From the NCBI GenBank assembly GCA_910589035.1, contig CAJUSI010000073.1:7660-71659 (forward strand): a stretch of 64,000 bases of DNA, given 5' to 3'. This DNA comes from an uncultured Acetatifactor sp. Lineage in GTDB: Bacteria > Bacillota > Clostridia > Lachnospirales > Lachnospiraceae. A program made the translations under genes and the position numbers. Position 1 is the first letter of the stretch; the number at the start of each line of letters is the position of its first letter. Below the pieces are notes generated by a model, which saw nothing but the letters and a program-made list of their open reading frames with translations, was not told the origin of the DNA and did no database searches. Below, piece after piece: positions 26,313 to 35,306 of the stretch.

Positions 26313-29300
26313 CTATTTTTCTGCTTCCATCAGTTCTTCAAACTGTTTTCCTGTCAGCCTGTTCTCCTTTACCAGCACATCCGCAATCCTCCGGATCTTA
26401 TCTTTTGCGTTTTCTATGATTTCTATTGCGTTCTTCATCTCAGTCTTCAGGATTTCATTCACCTTAGCCGTATATTCTCCGGCCAATTCTGATTGAAGTA
26501 TTTCATCCTTACTGAGCGCAATCAACTGATCCTCTTCCATTCCATAGGTACATACGATTTGGAATGCAACATCCGTGGCATGCTGCAGGTCACCGTATGC
26601 CCCTGTGTTAAGAGACTTCTCTTTGCCATAGAACACCTGCTCCGCTGCGCGTCCCGCCAATGAAGTCCTGATCCATGCAAGAAGTTCATCCCTCGTATAC
26701 TCTGTCGCATCCTCCTGATTGGCATGCTGCATATACCCTCCAAAATTCCCTCTGGACTCTATGGTGATATACGAAGGCTTGTCCCCGCTGATATAGGACA
26801 CATACGCATGACCGGTTTCATGGATGGCCACGCTCTTATAGTATTCCGGCGTATGCTCTTTCCTTTCACCATGATTGTACTGCTCGAGAGCGGTCAGCAG
26901 ATCGTCTTCCGTCATATTCCTTGACTGTCTCACGGCATTGCGGAATGCGAGTTCAAACACATTCTGAAGATCTGCAAGACTCTTTCCCGTAGTCCTCTCC
27001 GCAATACTGCGTGCTGCCTCCCGGGAAGCAGTCGTGACATTCCTGTCAGCAAGCATTTTCAGAATATATTGTTCGCGTTCGCTCTCCTTGGGAAGATCCA
27101 CATAAATCTGATTGTCGAAACGCCTGAGCAAAGCATCATCCAGCGAACCAATCCCGCCGCTCTCACCTCTGGCTTTAGAGTTCGTAGCCGCCAGTACAAA
27201 AACCGGCCTATTGCTGTCAGCGCCGCGGAAACCGTCCATCTCGGTAAGCAGGGCATTCAACATGCCTTCTGTGTGATGCGTCGTCTCTGAACCGGTTCTC
27301 TTTTTGCCTATCGCATCGATCTCATCAATAAACAGAATGGCTGGCGCATACTTCCTCGCCTTTGCAAAGAGCCGCCTGATATTAGCCTCGCTCCCGCCTA
27401 CATGGCTATCCATAAACTCCGTTGCACTGGTCTGAAGAAAGGTCACGCCCGACTCGCCTGCCATGGCTCTGGCAAGCATTGTCTTTCCGGTTCCCGGATC
27501 TCCGTAAAGCAGAATTCCTTTCGGCGGTCTGGCACCCTTCTTAAGAAATTCTTTTGGTTCTTTCAGATATTTTATAAAATACCGAAGCTCGTCCTTTGCA
27601 TCTTCCGCTCCGATGACATCGTCAAATCTGGTATTCGGACGCTCTGCATCGGAGGGAAGCGAATTGAATTTCTTAAGAGTGCTCAGCAGATCATCGTCCG
27701 TTATATCCCTTGACTGTTTTATAGCAGTACGGAGCGCCCGGCCAAACACATTCTGAATATTTGAAAGGCTCTGCCCCTCCGTCTTCTCTGCAATATCACG
27801 GACGGCATCTTCGGAAACAGTCGTGATATTCCTGTCAGCAAGCATCTTAAGGATATATTGCTCACGTTCGCTCTCATTTGGAAGATCCACATAAATCTGA
27901 TTATCAAAGCGCCTGAGCAAGGCATCATCCAACGAACCAATTCCGTCATCCTCAGCCGTGGCTCCATAGTTCGTAGCCGCCAGCACAAAGACCGGTCTAT
28001 TACTGTCAGCACCAAGAAAACCGTCCATCTGGGTAAACAGGACAGTCAGCATGCTTTCTGTTCCGGAATCTGAACCGGTTCTCTTCCTGCCGATCACGTC
28101 AATTTCATCAATAAATAGAATTGCTGGCGCATATTTCCTCGCCCTTTCAAAGATCCGCCTGATATTAGCCTCGCTCTCGCCTGTATGCGGACTTTTAAAC
28201 TCCGCTGCACTGGTCTGGAAAAATGCCACATCCGATTCGCCTGCCATAGCTCTGGCAAGCATTGTCTTTCCGGTTCCCGGAGGTCCGTAAAGCAGAATCC
28301 CCTTCGGCGGCATGACGCCCCTCTTAAGAAAGTCTTTTGGTTTCTTAAGATAATTCACATAATACCGAAGTTCATCCTTTGCATCTTCCGCTCCGATGAC
28401 ATCGTTAAATTTCGTATTCGGACGCTCTGCATCGGATAGGATCGAAGACATGTCCTCGGATTCCACAGCCGTTTCCAGCTTGAGATCATAAAATTCGATC
28501 TTGCCTGCTTCAGGGTGTTTGTCATCAAAAATTTTTCTCGTCTTATAGGTCAATAACTGATGCTTTCGGGCAAGCGTGTTCATGACCTTCCGGCAGCATA
28601 CATCCCAATAGGCCATTTCCAGCTCATTTTCATAGAATTCCCTGTCAACAAAGCCGCTTGCGCCTCTTTTGACCAGGTCGTTTTTCTCTCTGTCCGTATA
28701 CTGATACCCGGACTCGCCACCGTATAAAATGTATATCGGAATATCATCAAACTCCTCTGCCGTCTTCCGGAAAACAACTCCTCCTGCGGTTCTTGCATCT
28801 GCGATATTCAGGCTGCTTTCTGCACTTTCCGATCCCAGCGTATAATCAATCACAGCAAAGAGCACTCTTTCTTCATGGAGCATTTTCATAAACCCGTCGG
28901 GATCCGTTGTATTCTTAACGATAATATCATTCTCTTTGAGAGAACCAAAGGGTTCATACTGCATCGTTCCCAATACGGGAACCACACGGTTTTTTTCGCC
29001 GGAATAAATTTCCCTCACTTCATCCGTTGCTTCCGTGAAATCACAGTCCCACTCTATCTGTCTAAGATTTTCGGTGTTATCCCATAACGTCTTTTGCATC
29101 ATCGAATTTGTAAATTCATATAATTGCTGATCAATCAGCTTTCCGGCCAGCACGGACGCATTTCTGGCATCGGCGCTTCCTCCCATGGAATAAAGCACGG
29201 TCTTCGCCAGTTTACTCTTTCCAACCCTCAGATTGTATCCGGTTTCCTGCTCTGATTGTCCAAGCTGATTCTCCACATCCCTTTCCACCACCCGCCTGAG

Positions 29301-31127
29301 AGCATCTGCCTTCAGATGGTTAAACATGATAACGGTATGTGAAGACATTCTTGACAGTATTTCAGGAGGAAAAAACGGTGCGCGTGTTTCCGGATTGATA
29401 TCTTTTGCCAGCGCATCTATCACTACTTTGTCCGGAAGCACCGTCAGATTCTCATCTTTCCCATCACTGTAACGCTGTTTACCCGCATTTGTGGTAAATA
29501 TGATGATGGTATCCTCAAAAGATATATTGGTATCATAAAAACGGTCAAAGCAGATTCCGTCATCCAATACCTGCAGAAACAATTGTATGACCCTGATGTG
29601 CGCCTTTTCTATTTCATCGAACAAAAGCACGCTGTGCGGATTTGCATTCACATATTCAGTCAGCACGCCCGGTTTTGAATCCTTATATATGGTAGAACTG
29701 CCTGCCAATTCTTCTGACGCCCACCTGTTGGCGTATCCCGACATATCAAAACGTCTGAAAGGAAGTCCCAGCTCATCTGCAAATAGCTGCGCTGTGAAAG
29801 TCTTTCCCACACCTGAAGGTCCCGCGAACAGGAACACGCCCCTTGGTCCTTTTCTTTTGTTTTTCTGACGGGCACTTTTTTCCGCATGAAAAAAAGAGAA
29901 CTCTAATTTGTCGATTGCATCATCCTGCCCTATGACCTTCTCCTTGAGTTTCATACCAATGGACTCGGTATACATGATCTGCTGCTTGAATTGCTGCTTA
30001 GATTGCTGCTTAAATGATGCCTCCGTCTCCTTCCCGTATATTTTCTGGTCAAAATCGGGATTGTCATACGGGCCGGACACTTTCATAAGTTCCTCACGGT
30101 ATACTTCATTCTCCGTTAATTCCCGATACAAGCCGCTCAGAGAGTGACCTCCCTGTCTGATATATTTTTTCATAGCTTTGTATGTTTTGGAATTTGTACG
30201 CAGACTGCTTTTCGCATTATCCTCTACAAAGGCATCATATCTATAAAAGATCTCGTCAAAGTCCAAATACTCCATACCGTTTTTTTCAAAACGTTGTTTT
30301 AGTACACGATACTCGTCCGAATCTTCCCATGCTTCGCAGGCATCATCGATCCAGTCTTCAGGCGAACATTCCAATGAAACCTCATCTCTGATTTCCGGAT
30401 AAATATGACACTTGTACACATTGACAAATTCGCACAAAATTGATTTTGGCCTGAATACAAATTTAAGCAATGTAACATATAATGTAGGCACATGATATCT
30501 GCCCACATAAGTTTCTTTGGGTTGGCGATAACCTGCAATATACAGAAGCATCTCAACCCAGGGCTTATTCTGGTTGGGCCGTTCGGGTATTTGGAGCTCG
30601 CTGAATATTTCTTCTTCCTTCGTATGGTCATAATCGCGCACGGCAGATTCCTCAGGAAAGGCTTCCTGCCCTTCTCGGCTTTCAGGCTCCCCATGACCAG
30701 AGGGAACCTCTATCGCAAAGGGAAGTTCACTGTCATCTTCTATGAACACAAAGCCGTCAACAGTTTCATCTATATCGTCATTTTCACCCTCGCCTTGCAG
30801 ACTTCCCGCGTCATCAGGGATTTCTTCTCCAAAGGGCAAAAATCCTTCCTTCTTCCAGCTTTCTTCCTCCGTATAATCCTGATTTTCTCCCTGATAGACA
30901 AGTTTAAGCCCTCCTATGCGGACATCACTCATGAATTCTTCCGCACGCATAAAAGCATGCCGAAGGCTGCCCTCCTTATCTTCATCATCTTTTTCAAACT
31001 CTGTCCTATAGTCAAAACCGCGGAACTTAGCTCCGGAAAATCCTTTTACCTGCGCTTCGCACTTTTTGTATTCATCATAGATACCGGTTTCTCTTCCTAT
31101 TTTTACTACGTAAATCTTTTTTTTCAT
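26313..31127 (-). CDS. Viroplasmin / Clp-type AAA+ / receiver-like / tandem FtsH-type AAA+ / M41 protease chimera
   Basis: A 1604-residue protein with no membrane segment. Order: viroplasmin domain (1-45) and shared linker (to 106); a middle region (180-390) of unknown type; a ClpA/B-like AAA+ module with GPSGVGKT (436-443) and LLFDEIEK (501-508); a receiver-like segment (about 753-835); FtsH-type AAA+ modules at about 900-1150 (GPPGTGKT 948-955) and 1160-1415 (GDPGTGKT 1209-1216); then an M41 zinc protease with HETGH (1436-1440) and a third-ligand candidate Asp1513 in GAYGDLQHAT. All Walker and zinc residues look intact. GAGGAGAT precedes the ATG. FtsH proteins normally have one AAA+ module and two membrane helices; this architecture is new to me. 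A regulated unfoldase-protease is inferred. Confidence 0.88.
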   Translation of the reverse strand: MKKKIYVVKIGRETGIYDEYKKCEAQVKGFSGAKFRGFDYRTEFEKDDEDKEGSLRHAFMRAEEFMSDVRIGGLKLVYQGENQDYTEEESWKKEGFLPFGEEIPDDAGSLQGEGENDDIDETVDGFVFIEDDSELPFAIEVPSGHGEPESREGQEAFPEESAVRDYDHTKEEEIFSELQIPERPNQNKPWVEMLLYIAGYRQPKETYVGRYHVPTLYVTLLKFVFRPKSILCEFVNVYKCHIYPEIRDEVSLECSPEDWIDDACEAWEDSDEYRVLKQRFEKNGMEYLDFDEIFYRYDAFVEDNAKSSLRTNSKTYKAMKKYIRQGGHSLSGLYRELTENEVYREELMKVSGPYDNPDFDQKIYGKETEASFKQQSKQQFKQQIMYTESIGMKLKEKVIGQDDAIDKLEFSFFHAEKSARQKNKRKGPRGVFLFAGPSGVGKTFTAQLFADELGLPFRRFDMSGYANRWASEELAGSSTIYKDSKPGVLTEYVNANPHSVLLFDEIEKAHIRVIQLFLQVLDDGICFDRFYDTNISFEDTIIIFTTNAGKQRYSDGKDENLTVLPDKVVIDALAKDINPETRAPFFPPEILSRMSSHTVIMFNHLKADALRRVVERDVENQLGQSEQETGYNLRVGKSKLAKTVLYSMGGSADARNASVLAGKLIDQQLYEFTNSMMQKTLWDNTENLRQIEWDCDFTEATDEVREIYSGEKNRVVPVLGTMQYEPFGSLKENDIIVKNTTDPDGFMKMLHEERVLFAVIDYTLGSESAESSLNIADARTAGGVVFRKTAEEFDDIPIYILYGGESGYQYTDREKNDLVKRGASGFVDREFYENELEMAYWDVCCRKVMNTLARKHQLLTYKTRKIFDDKHPEAGKIEFYDLKLETAVESEDMSSILSDAERPNTKFNDVIGAEDAKDELRYYVNYLKKPKDFLKRGVMPPKGILLYGPPGTGKTMLARAMAGESDVAFFQTSAAEFKSPHTGESEANIRRIFERARKYAPAILFIDEIDVIGRKRTGSDSGTESMLTVLFTQMDGFLGADSNRPVFVLAATNYGATAEDDGIGSLDDALLRRFDNQIYVDLPNESEREQYILKMLADRNITTVSEDAVRDIAEKTEGQSLSNIQNVFGRALRTAIKQSRDITDDDLLSTLKKFNSLPSDAERPNTRFDDVIGAEDAKDELRYFIKYLKEPKEFLKKGARPPKGILLYGDPGTGKTMLARAMAGESGVTFLQTSATEFMDSHVGGSEANIRRLFAKARKYAPAILFIDEIDAIGKKRTGSETTHHTEGMLNALLTEMDGFRGADSNRPVFVLAATNSKARGESGGIGSLDDALLRRFDNQIYVDLPKESEREQYILKMLADRNVTTASREAARSIAERTTGKSLADLQNVFELAFRNAVRQSRNMTEDDLLTALEQYNHGERKEHTPEYYKSVAIHETGHAYVSYISGDKPSYITIESRGNFGGYMQHANQEDATEYTRDELLAWIRTSLAGRAAEQVFYGKEKSLNTGAYGDLQHATDVAFQIVCTYGMEEDQLIALSKDEILQSELAGEYTAKVNEILKTEMKNAIEIIENAKDKIRRIADVLVKENRLTGKQFEELMEAEK
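26868..28433 (-). repeat. Tandem 783-bp duplication encoding two FtsH-type AAA+ modules
   Basis: Unit 1 (28433-27651) and unit 2 (27650-26868) both begin with codons for DAERPNT and keep a constant 261-residue offset. DNA identity is high at the boundaries (for example CATCTTCCGCTCCGATGACA is exact in both), so the duplication looks fairly recent. Confidence 0.8.
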
Positions 31128-31148
31128 AGGGTATATCTCCTCATCCAG

Positions 31149-31544
31149 TCAACTGTCCCTTTCTAATTTACTTAGCGCCTCCTTAAACTTTGAATTGAGA
31201 TCGTTAAGCTCGTTATACCATACGCTTCCCAATATATTGGGGATACTGTAATTCAAAGAGGAACAGACTATAACCGGAATGTGGATTTTTTCTTTTTCCA
31301 TTCTTTCGATAAGTTTAAATCCCGCCTCTTTATCTACAGCCGCTCCCGCTTCCAACGGATATTGCATATCCGTCACAATCAAGTCTATCTTATCCTCACC
31401 ATGATATATTTGATTCCACAGTTTTTCCTGATTTCTCACTATCATAACATTTCTTATACCATTAAATTCCAGGGCCTTGCGTATATCGGCCCCCTTAAAA
31501 ACATCATCATCCACAACGACTGCTTTTGTTTTTGACAGATCCAT
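31149..31544 (-). CDS. Stand-alone receiver-domain protein (cassette gene 1)
   Basis: A 131-residue protein starting at the ATG at 31544, with GGAG 7-8 nt upstream. It is a receiver without an output domain: acidic pocket VVDDD, phospho-acceptor Asp59 in LIVTDMQYP, and VIVCSS at the position of the conserved Thr/Ser. The usual Lys-Pro after strand 5 is not obvious, so it may be a degenerate receiver. It ends 21 bp before the protease chimera, which itself contains a receiver-like segment. It could report a phosphorylation signal to the chimera; its partner kinase is not in the operon. Confidence 0.85.
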   Translation of the reverse strand: MDLSKTKAVVVDDDVFKGADIRKALEFNGIRNVMIVRNQEKLWNQIYHGEDKIDLIVTDMQYPLEAGAAVDKEAGFKLIERMEKEKIHIPVIVCSSLNYSIPNILGSVWYNELNDLNSKFKEALSKLERDS

Positions 31545-31632
31545 CAAAACACTCCTTCCACTGTAAATATCTCAATATCATTCATTTGACTCCCATACCA
31601 TCATTATCACCAGCTGAATCTTGTCAGCTTAT

Positions 31633-31661
31633 AGTATATGATCACCTCACATAAAAGTCAA
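31633..31661 (-). promoter_or_regulatory. Promoter of viroplasmin/AAA+ cassette
   Basis: Minus strand TTGACT (31661-31656), a 17-bp spacer and TATACT (31638-31633), about 80 bp ahead of the receiver gene. It is the only strong promoter seen for the four-gene cassette. Confidence 0.75.
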
Positions 31662-31821
31662 TCGTTTACATCTACAGTTCACAGTATATCACGTCATTGA
31701 TGTTACGGCATTTTGTAGCTTATGGCATACCTGACTTGAATTCATTACAGCTTTATTTGTTCGATTGTGTACAGAAATAGCATGTAACAGTATACCGTGA
31801 ATGCGGTTATACAGGAATAAA
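31662..31821. other. Gap upstream of cassette promoter
   Basis: AT-rich, no open frame with a ribosome binding site and no strong hairpin. It may hold regulator sites for the cassette, but none is recognisable. Confidence 0.3.
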
Positions 31822-31854
31822 GCCGCAGTCCCTGTGGTCTACAGAGGCTGCGGC
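31822..31854 (-). terminator. Terminator of GH106-like gene
   Basis: GCCGCAG (31822-31828) and CTGCGGC (31848-31854) form a 7-bp stem extended inside by CTGT/ACAG. On the minus strand it is followed by TTTATT; on the plus strand by CGTTTT. It lies about 95 bp past the glycosidase stop and insulates it from the cassette promoter. Confidence 0.65.
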
Positions 31855-31946
31855 CGTTTTCACATGTCCTGCCTGCAATCGCTTTTCTTTTGCGTTTTAT
31901 TTCCGGGCTTTATTCCCATGAACCAGGCCGATATTGCCGGCATTTT

Positions 31947-34900
31947 TCAGTCCGTCGCAAGCTCCACAAGGGGCCTTACCAGAATACCCGTTTTCACCAG
32001 CTGATACTCATAAGCCCAGCCGACACCCACGGTTCTCCACGCATCCGGACCGCACCAGACTACTTCGTTGCAGTTGTGCAGCTGTCCAAAGGTATTCCGG
32101 CGGTTTCCGTAGGCACGCAGCTCCAGCAGATGACTTCCCTTCTTTACCCCGGAAAAGCTCACCCTGTACGGACTGAGGAACAGCTCCCTTCTCTCCTCCC
32201 CGTCCAGTACCACCTCTATCAGGGGATTGCGGAATTTGGGGATCTGCACGGTAAGCTCCCCATCCTCCGGCAGCTCCACGGGAATCCGGTACACGATATT
32301 TCCCCCGTAGAAGGGCAGTCCCTGGCTGCAGATATCCCCAAAGGCATATTGCTCCCGGGCTTCGGTCACAACGGCGGTATTTCCAAGCAGCTTTACTCCG
32401 AAATCCCCCAGCAGGAACATGGCCTCCAGATTCACCTGCGCATGGTAGGGAATCACGGCTTCCAGGATATTCTCCCCCTTCCTGAGGTGAAGCAGCTTTA
32501 CCTTATGAATCTCCCTGTCCGTGTAAAATCCGGTTACCTCATGGACCACGGCCTTCCCGTTCCAGATAAGCTCCGTGATGGGCTCATTTTCCAGGGCAAG
32601 CTCTATCTCCTCCCTCTCTGCCTCCGACTGAATCGTATACCGGAGCGCCACCTTGTGTTCATAGGCCCGTTCTCCGTAAATCCAGGGCTGCGCATAGGCA
32701 TCCGCCCGCATGGGATAGCCCAGCTGTGCACGGAAGGCATTGTCCAGGCGCAGAATTTCTTCCTTTTTCTTCCACTCCCCCTCATCCAGCCTTGACTCGG
32801 CCATATCCAGCACAAGGACATTGGGCTCCTCCAGCTGTGCGCTGACCAGCCCCGGAATATCCAGGGAAATTCTGTCTCTCTTCTTTGCCGGCTCCTGCAC
32901 CCGTTCCCCGGAAGCCCTTCCAGGCTTCAGGAAGAACAGGAAGGAATCCTGTGCATAAGAGGTTATTTCCCACACGGTGCTTCCATCCCTGTCGGAATAG
33001 CTTGCGGCAACCGGCGCTATCGTTCCCTCCATCGCATCATAATGCTCCACCGTCCAGAAGCCCGGCACCTGAATGGTCCAGTGCTCCTGTGTCACATCGT
33101 CCGCATCCAGGGGCTTCTCGCAATGTGCCAGGAACAGCCAGCGATTCTCCCCGTCCCTGCGCTGCTGGCTCAGCAGATTTACGGACTTCATCCCCCGCCT
33201 GTCATGGACGCTTATCGTGCGGTAAGGCTCCAGCGCCCGGAATACCGCCTGCCTGGTGTACGGAAGAAGCTCTCCAATCTGCCCGAGTCTGCCGCCCTCT
33301 GCCGGTCTGGCGTCGATATATTCCGGAATCCGGCCCAGGTAGAACACCTTCCCGCCTTCCTGCGCAAATTTCTCCAGCCTTTCCACCGTATTTTTTCTCA
33401 GGGTAATGCAGCCCGGTACCACAATGGTCTCATAGTTCATGGCCCCGGCGCCAAAGCCGTCCCTGTCATTGTCCGGCAGCTTCTCCAAAAGGGATTCGGA
33501 GATAAAATCGAAATCCAGCAGTCCACAGAGCAGCCACTGCGTCAGATCCTGAAAGGCCTTGTCCATCTCCTCCCGCTCCTCCCCTGTGCTTTCCTCATTT
33601 CCCCATTTCAGCCAGTAGGACTCTATGGGATGAAGTACGCCGATCTTTACCAGGGGCTCCCCTCTCACCAGCGCGGTATTCAGCCTGGAGAAATAATCCT
33701 CGATTTTCTTATACTTCTGGTACCAGGGGGACTGATAGCCGATACAGGCCGGATAATCCCGTTTCGCCTCCCCCTCCATGGATACCCAGGTGAGATGATG
33801 AACCCGAATCGTCACGCCCAGCGCAGCCTGCCAGTCCCCCGACAGCTTATGCCCGCGGAAATCAAAATCCCAGTTGGTCACGCCGTAAAGCTCGCTGAGC
33901 ATTCCCTCTCTGGCAAACTGGTGCACGGCGCTCTGGGCCTGCTTCGCCGTTGTAAGCTCCCGTCTGTCACAGAGCATGTCAATCCCCGGAAGCTTAAAGC
34001 TTCTGTAAGAGCGCATGGCCTCGCCCAGTGCGGCGGTCTGGCTCATCAGGGTTGGCTCCTCCATCATATGTCCGGTTAACGCCAGTCCATGCTCCGCACA
34101 CCAATCGCCGATCTGGTCCGCGTAGGCTGTGGCAAAGCGCTCCGCAATGTGATCATGGAACTGATATCTGGTCACGGACACGGGGCTGTCCTTCCTTTCC
34201 CAGAATACCTCCGGCAGATGCTCCAGGAAGGATTCCCCATAAGCCGCCCTGTAGCTTGCCTCGAAATCATCCGTATAGGGCAGGAACTGGGTCTGCCGCT
34301 CCTGGGCCCTGCCCAGAAGACTTTTATGCAGAAACTGCGGTTCATCGGTAAAAATTGCGGGAATATCCTTTCCGAAGGAATCTCCCAGCCTTCCAGCGTA
34401 TTTCTCATGCACCGTCTCCAGGAAACAGGCCATGGCCTTCGGGTCCAGGGTGTTGACATACGCCTGATTGTTAAACCATGCACTGTCTCCCGATATTTCC
34501 AGATAGGCGTACCAGGGCTGATACCCTTCCCTGGGTTCGCATTCTCCGTCACAGGCATAGTAATCGGTCATTTTCCCGTCTTCATCCAGGCATACCCCAT
34601 AGGATTTCAGCAGCTGCCTGGAATCATTGCGGATGGCTTTGGCTGTGGAGGTCGATACCCCCCGCTCCTCCGGGAAGCCGTCCCCCACCGGCTCCGGAGA
34701 GAATACCAGATAGCGCTCCCTGTATTCCCTGTGTCTGGTCACCAGTCCGCCCCCGTAGCCGGAGGGCCATTTATCCTCATCGTACAGCCAGGTCAGCATG
34801 TCCTTCTCCGCAAACCGGTCGTGAGCATAGGAGACCAGATCCAGAAACTCTTCGCCCATATACGGAATCGCCATGCCGGTACGGCAGTGAATATGCGCGC

Positions 34901-35060
34901 CGCCCATTCCCATCTGCCGCAGATCCTCCGTCTGCTGCGCGATCTGCTCCTTCGTCACCCGGCAGTTCCATGCCCAGAACGGCGTGCCCCGGTATTCGCT
35001 GGAAGGATTCCGGAAAAGCTCTCTGTCCAGCTGCTTCTCTTCTTTTCTTGGATATAGCAT
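31947..35060 (-). CDS. Large glycosidase, GH106-like (putative alpha-L-rhamnosidase)
   Basis: A 1037-residue protein without a signal peptide, so probably cytoplasmic. AGGAGG precedes the start. The N-terminal block YRGTPFWAWN, then KEQIAQQTEDLRQMGMGGAHIHCRTGM, is characteristic of GH106-type and related large glycosidases, followed by a TIM-barrel-like region (EDKWPSG, FTDEP) and C-terminal beta-sandwich domains. GH106 enzymes remove alpha-L-rhamnose from plant polysaccharides or glycosides; the specificity here is inferred from class only. The GH78-like gene upstream on the same strand supports a rhamnoside substrate. Confidence 0.72.
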   Translation of the reverse strand: MLYPRKEEKQLDRELFRNPSSEYRGTPFWAWNCRVTKEQIAQQTEDLRQMGMGGAHIHCRTGMAIPYMGEEFLDLVSYAHDRFAEKDMLTWLYDEDKWPSGYGGGLVTRHREYRERYLVFSPEPVGDGFPEERGVSTSTAKAIRNDSRQLLKSYGVCLDEDGKMTDYYACDGECEPREGYQPWYAYLEISGDSAWFNNQAYVNTLDPKAMACFLETVHEKYAGRLGDSFGKDIPAIFTDEPQFLHKSLLGRAQERQTQFLPYTDDFEASYRAAYGESFLEHLPEVFWERKDSPVSVTRYQFHDHIAERFATAYADQIGDWCAEHGLALTGHMMEEPTLMSQTAALGEAMRSYRSFKLPGIDMLCDRRELTTAKQAQSAVHQFAREGMLSELYGVTNWDFDFRGHKLSGDWQAALGVTIRVHHLTWVSMEGEAKRDYPACIGYQSPWYQKYKKIEDYFSRLNTALVRGEPLVKIGVLHPIESYWLKWGNEESTGEEREEMDKAFQDLTQWLLCGLLDFDFISESLLEKLPDNDRDGFGAGAMNYETIVVPGCITLRKNTVERLEKFAQEGGKVFYLGRIPEYIDARPAEGGRLGQIGELLPYTRQAVFRALEPYRTISVHDRRGMKSVNLLSQQRRDGENRWLFLAHCEKPLDADDVTQEHWTIQVPGFWTVEHYDAMEGTIAPVAASYSDRDGSTVWEITSYAQDSFLFFLKPGRASGERVQEPAKKRDRISLDIPGLVSAQLEEPNVLVLDMAESRLDEGEWKKKEEILRLDNAFRAQLGYPMRADAYAQPWIYGERAYEHKVALRYTIQSEAEREEIELALENEPITELIWNGKAVVHEVTGFYTDREIHKVKLLHLRKGENILEAVIPYHAQVNLEAMFLLGDFGVKLLGNTAVVTEAREQYAFGDICSQGLPFYGGNIVYRIPVELPEDGELTVQIPKFRNPLIEVVLDGEERRELFLSPYRVSFSGVKKGSHLLELRAYGNRRNTFGQLHNCNEVVWCGPDAWRTVGVGWAYEYQLVKTGILVRPLVELATD

Positions 35061-35205
35061 ATTTGAACCTCCTGATTTTGCTTACTGATTTTGCTTTCTG
35101 ATTTCTAATTTCTTATTCCGGTTTCTGATTTCTGATTTCTCATCTGCATAATTTATAGTTCCACAACCAGACCTGCATACTTATTCCCTGTACTTAAGGA
35201 ATTGT

Positions 35206-35276
35206 AAAAAAATAATTGTTTAACAATTCCTGCAAATTGCTTCGCAACAATAGAATCCCAAAACAGGATTCTATTG
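35206..35276 (-). terminator. Two hairpins between GH78-like and GH106-like genes
   Basis: CAATAGAATCC (35248-35258) and GGATTCTATTG (35266-35276) form a perfect 11-bp stem without a T-run. Next on the minus strand, AATTGTT/AACAATT (35228-35214) is followed by seven T (35212-35206). The second is a weak-stemmed terminator; the first may be an RNA end-protecting or regulatory hairpin. Confidence 0.5.
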
Positions 35277-35306
35277 TCATGAATTAGCCGGAACCAGAAA
35301 TGAGTC

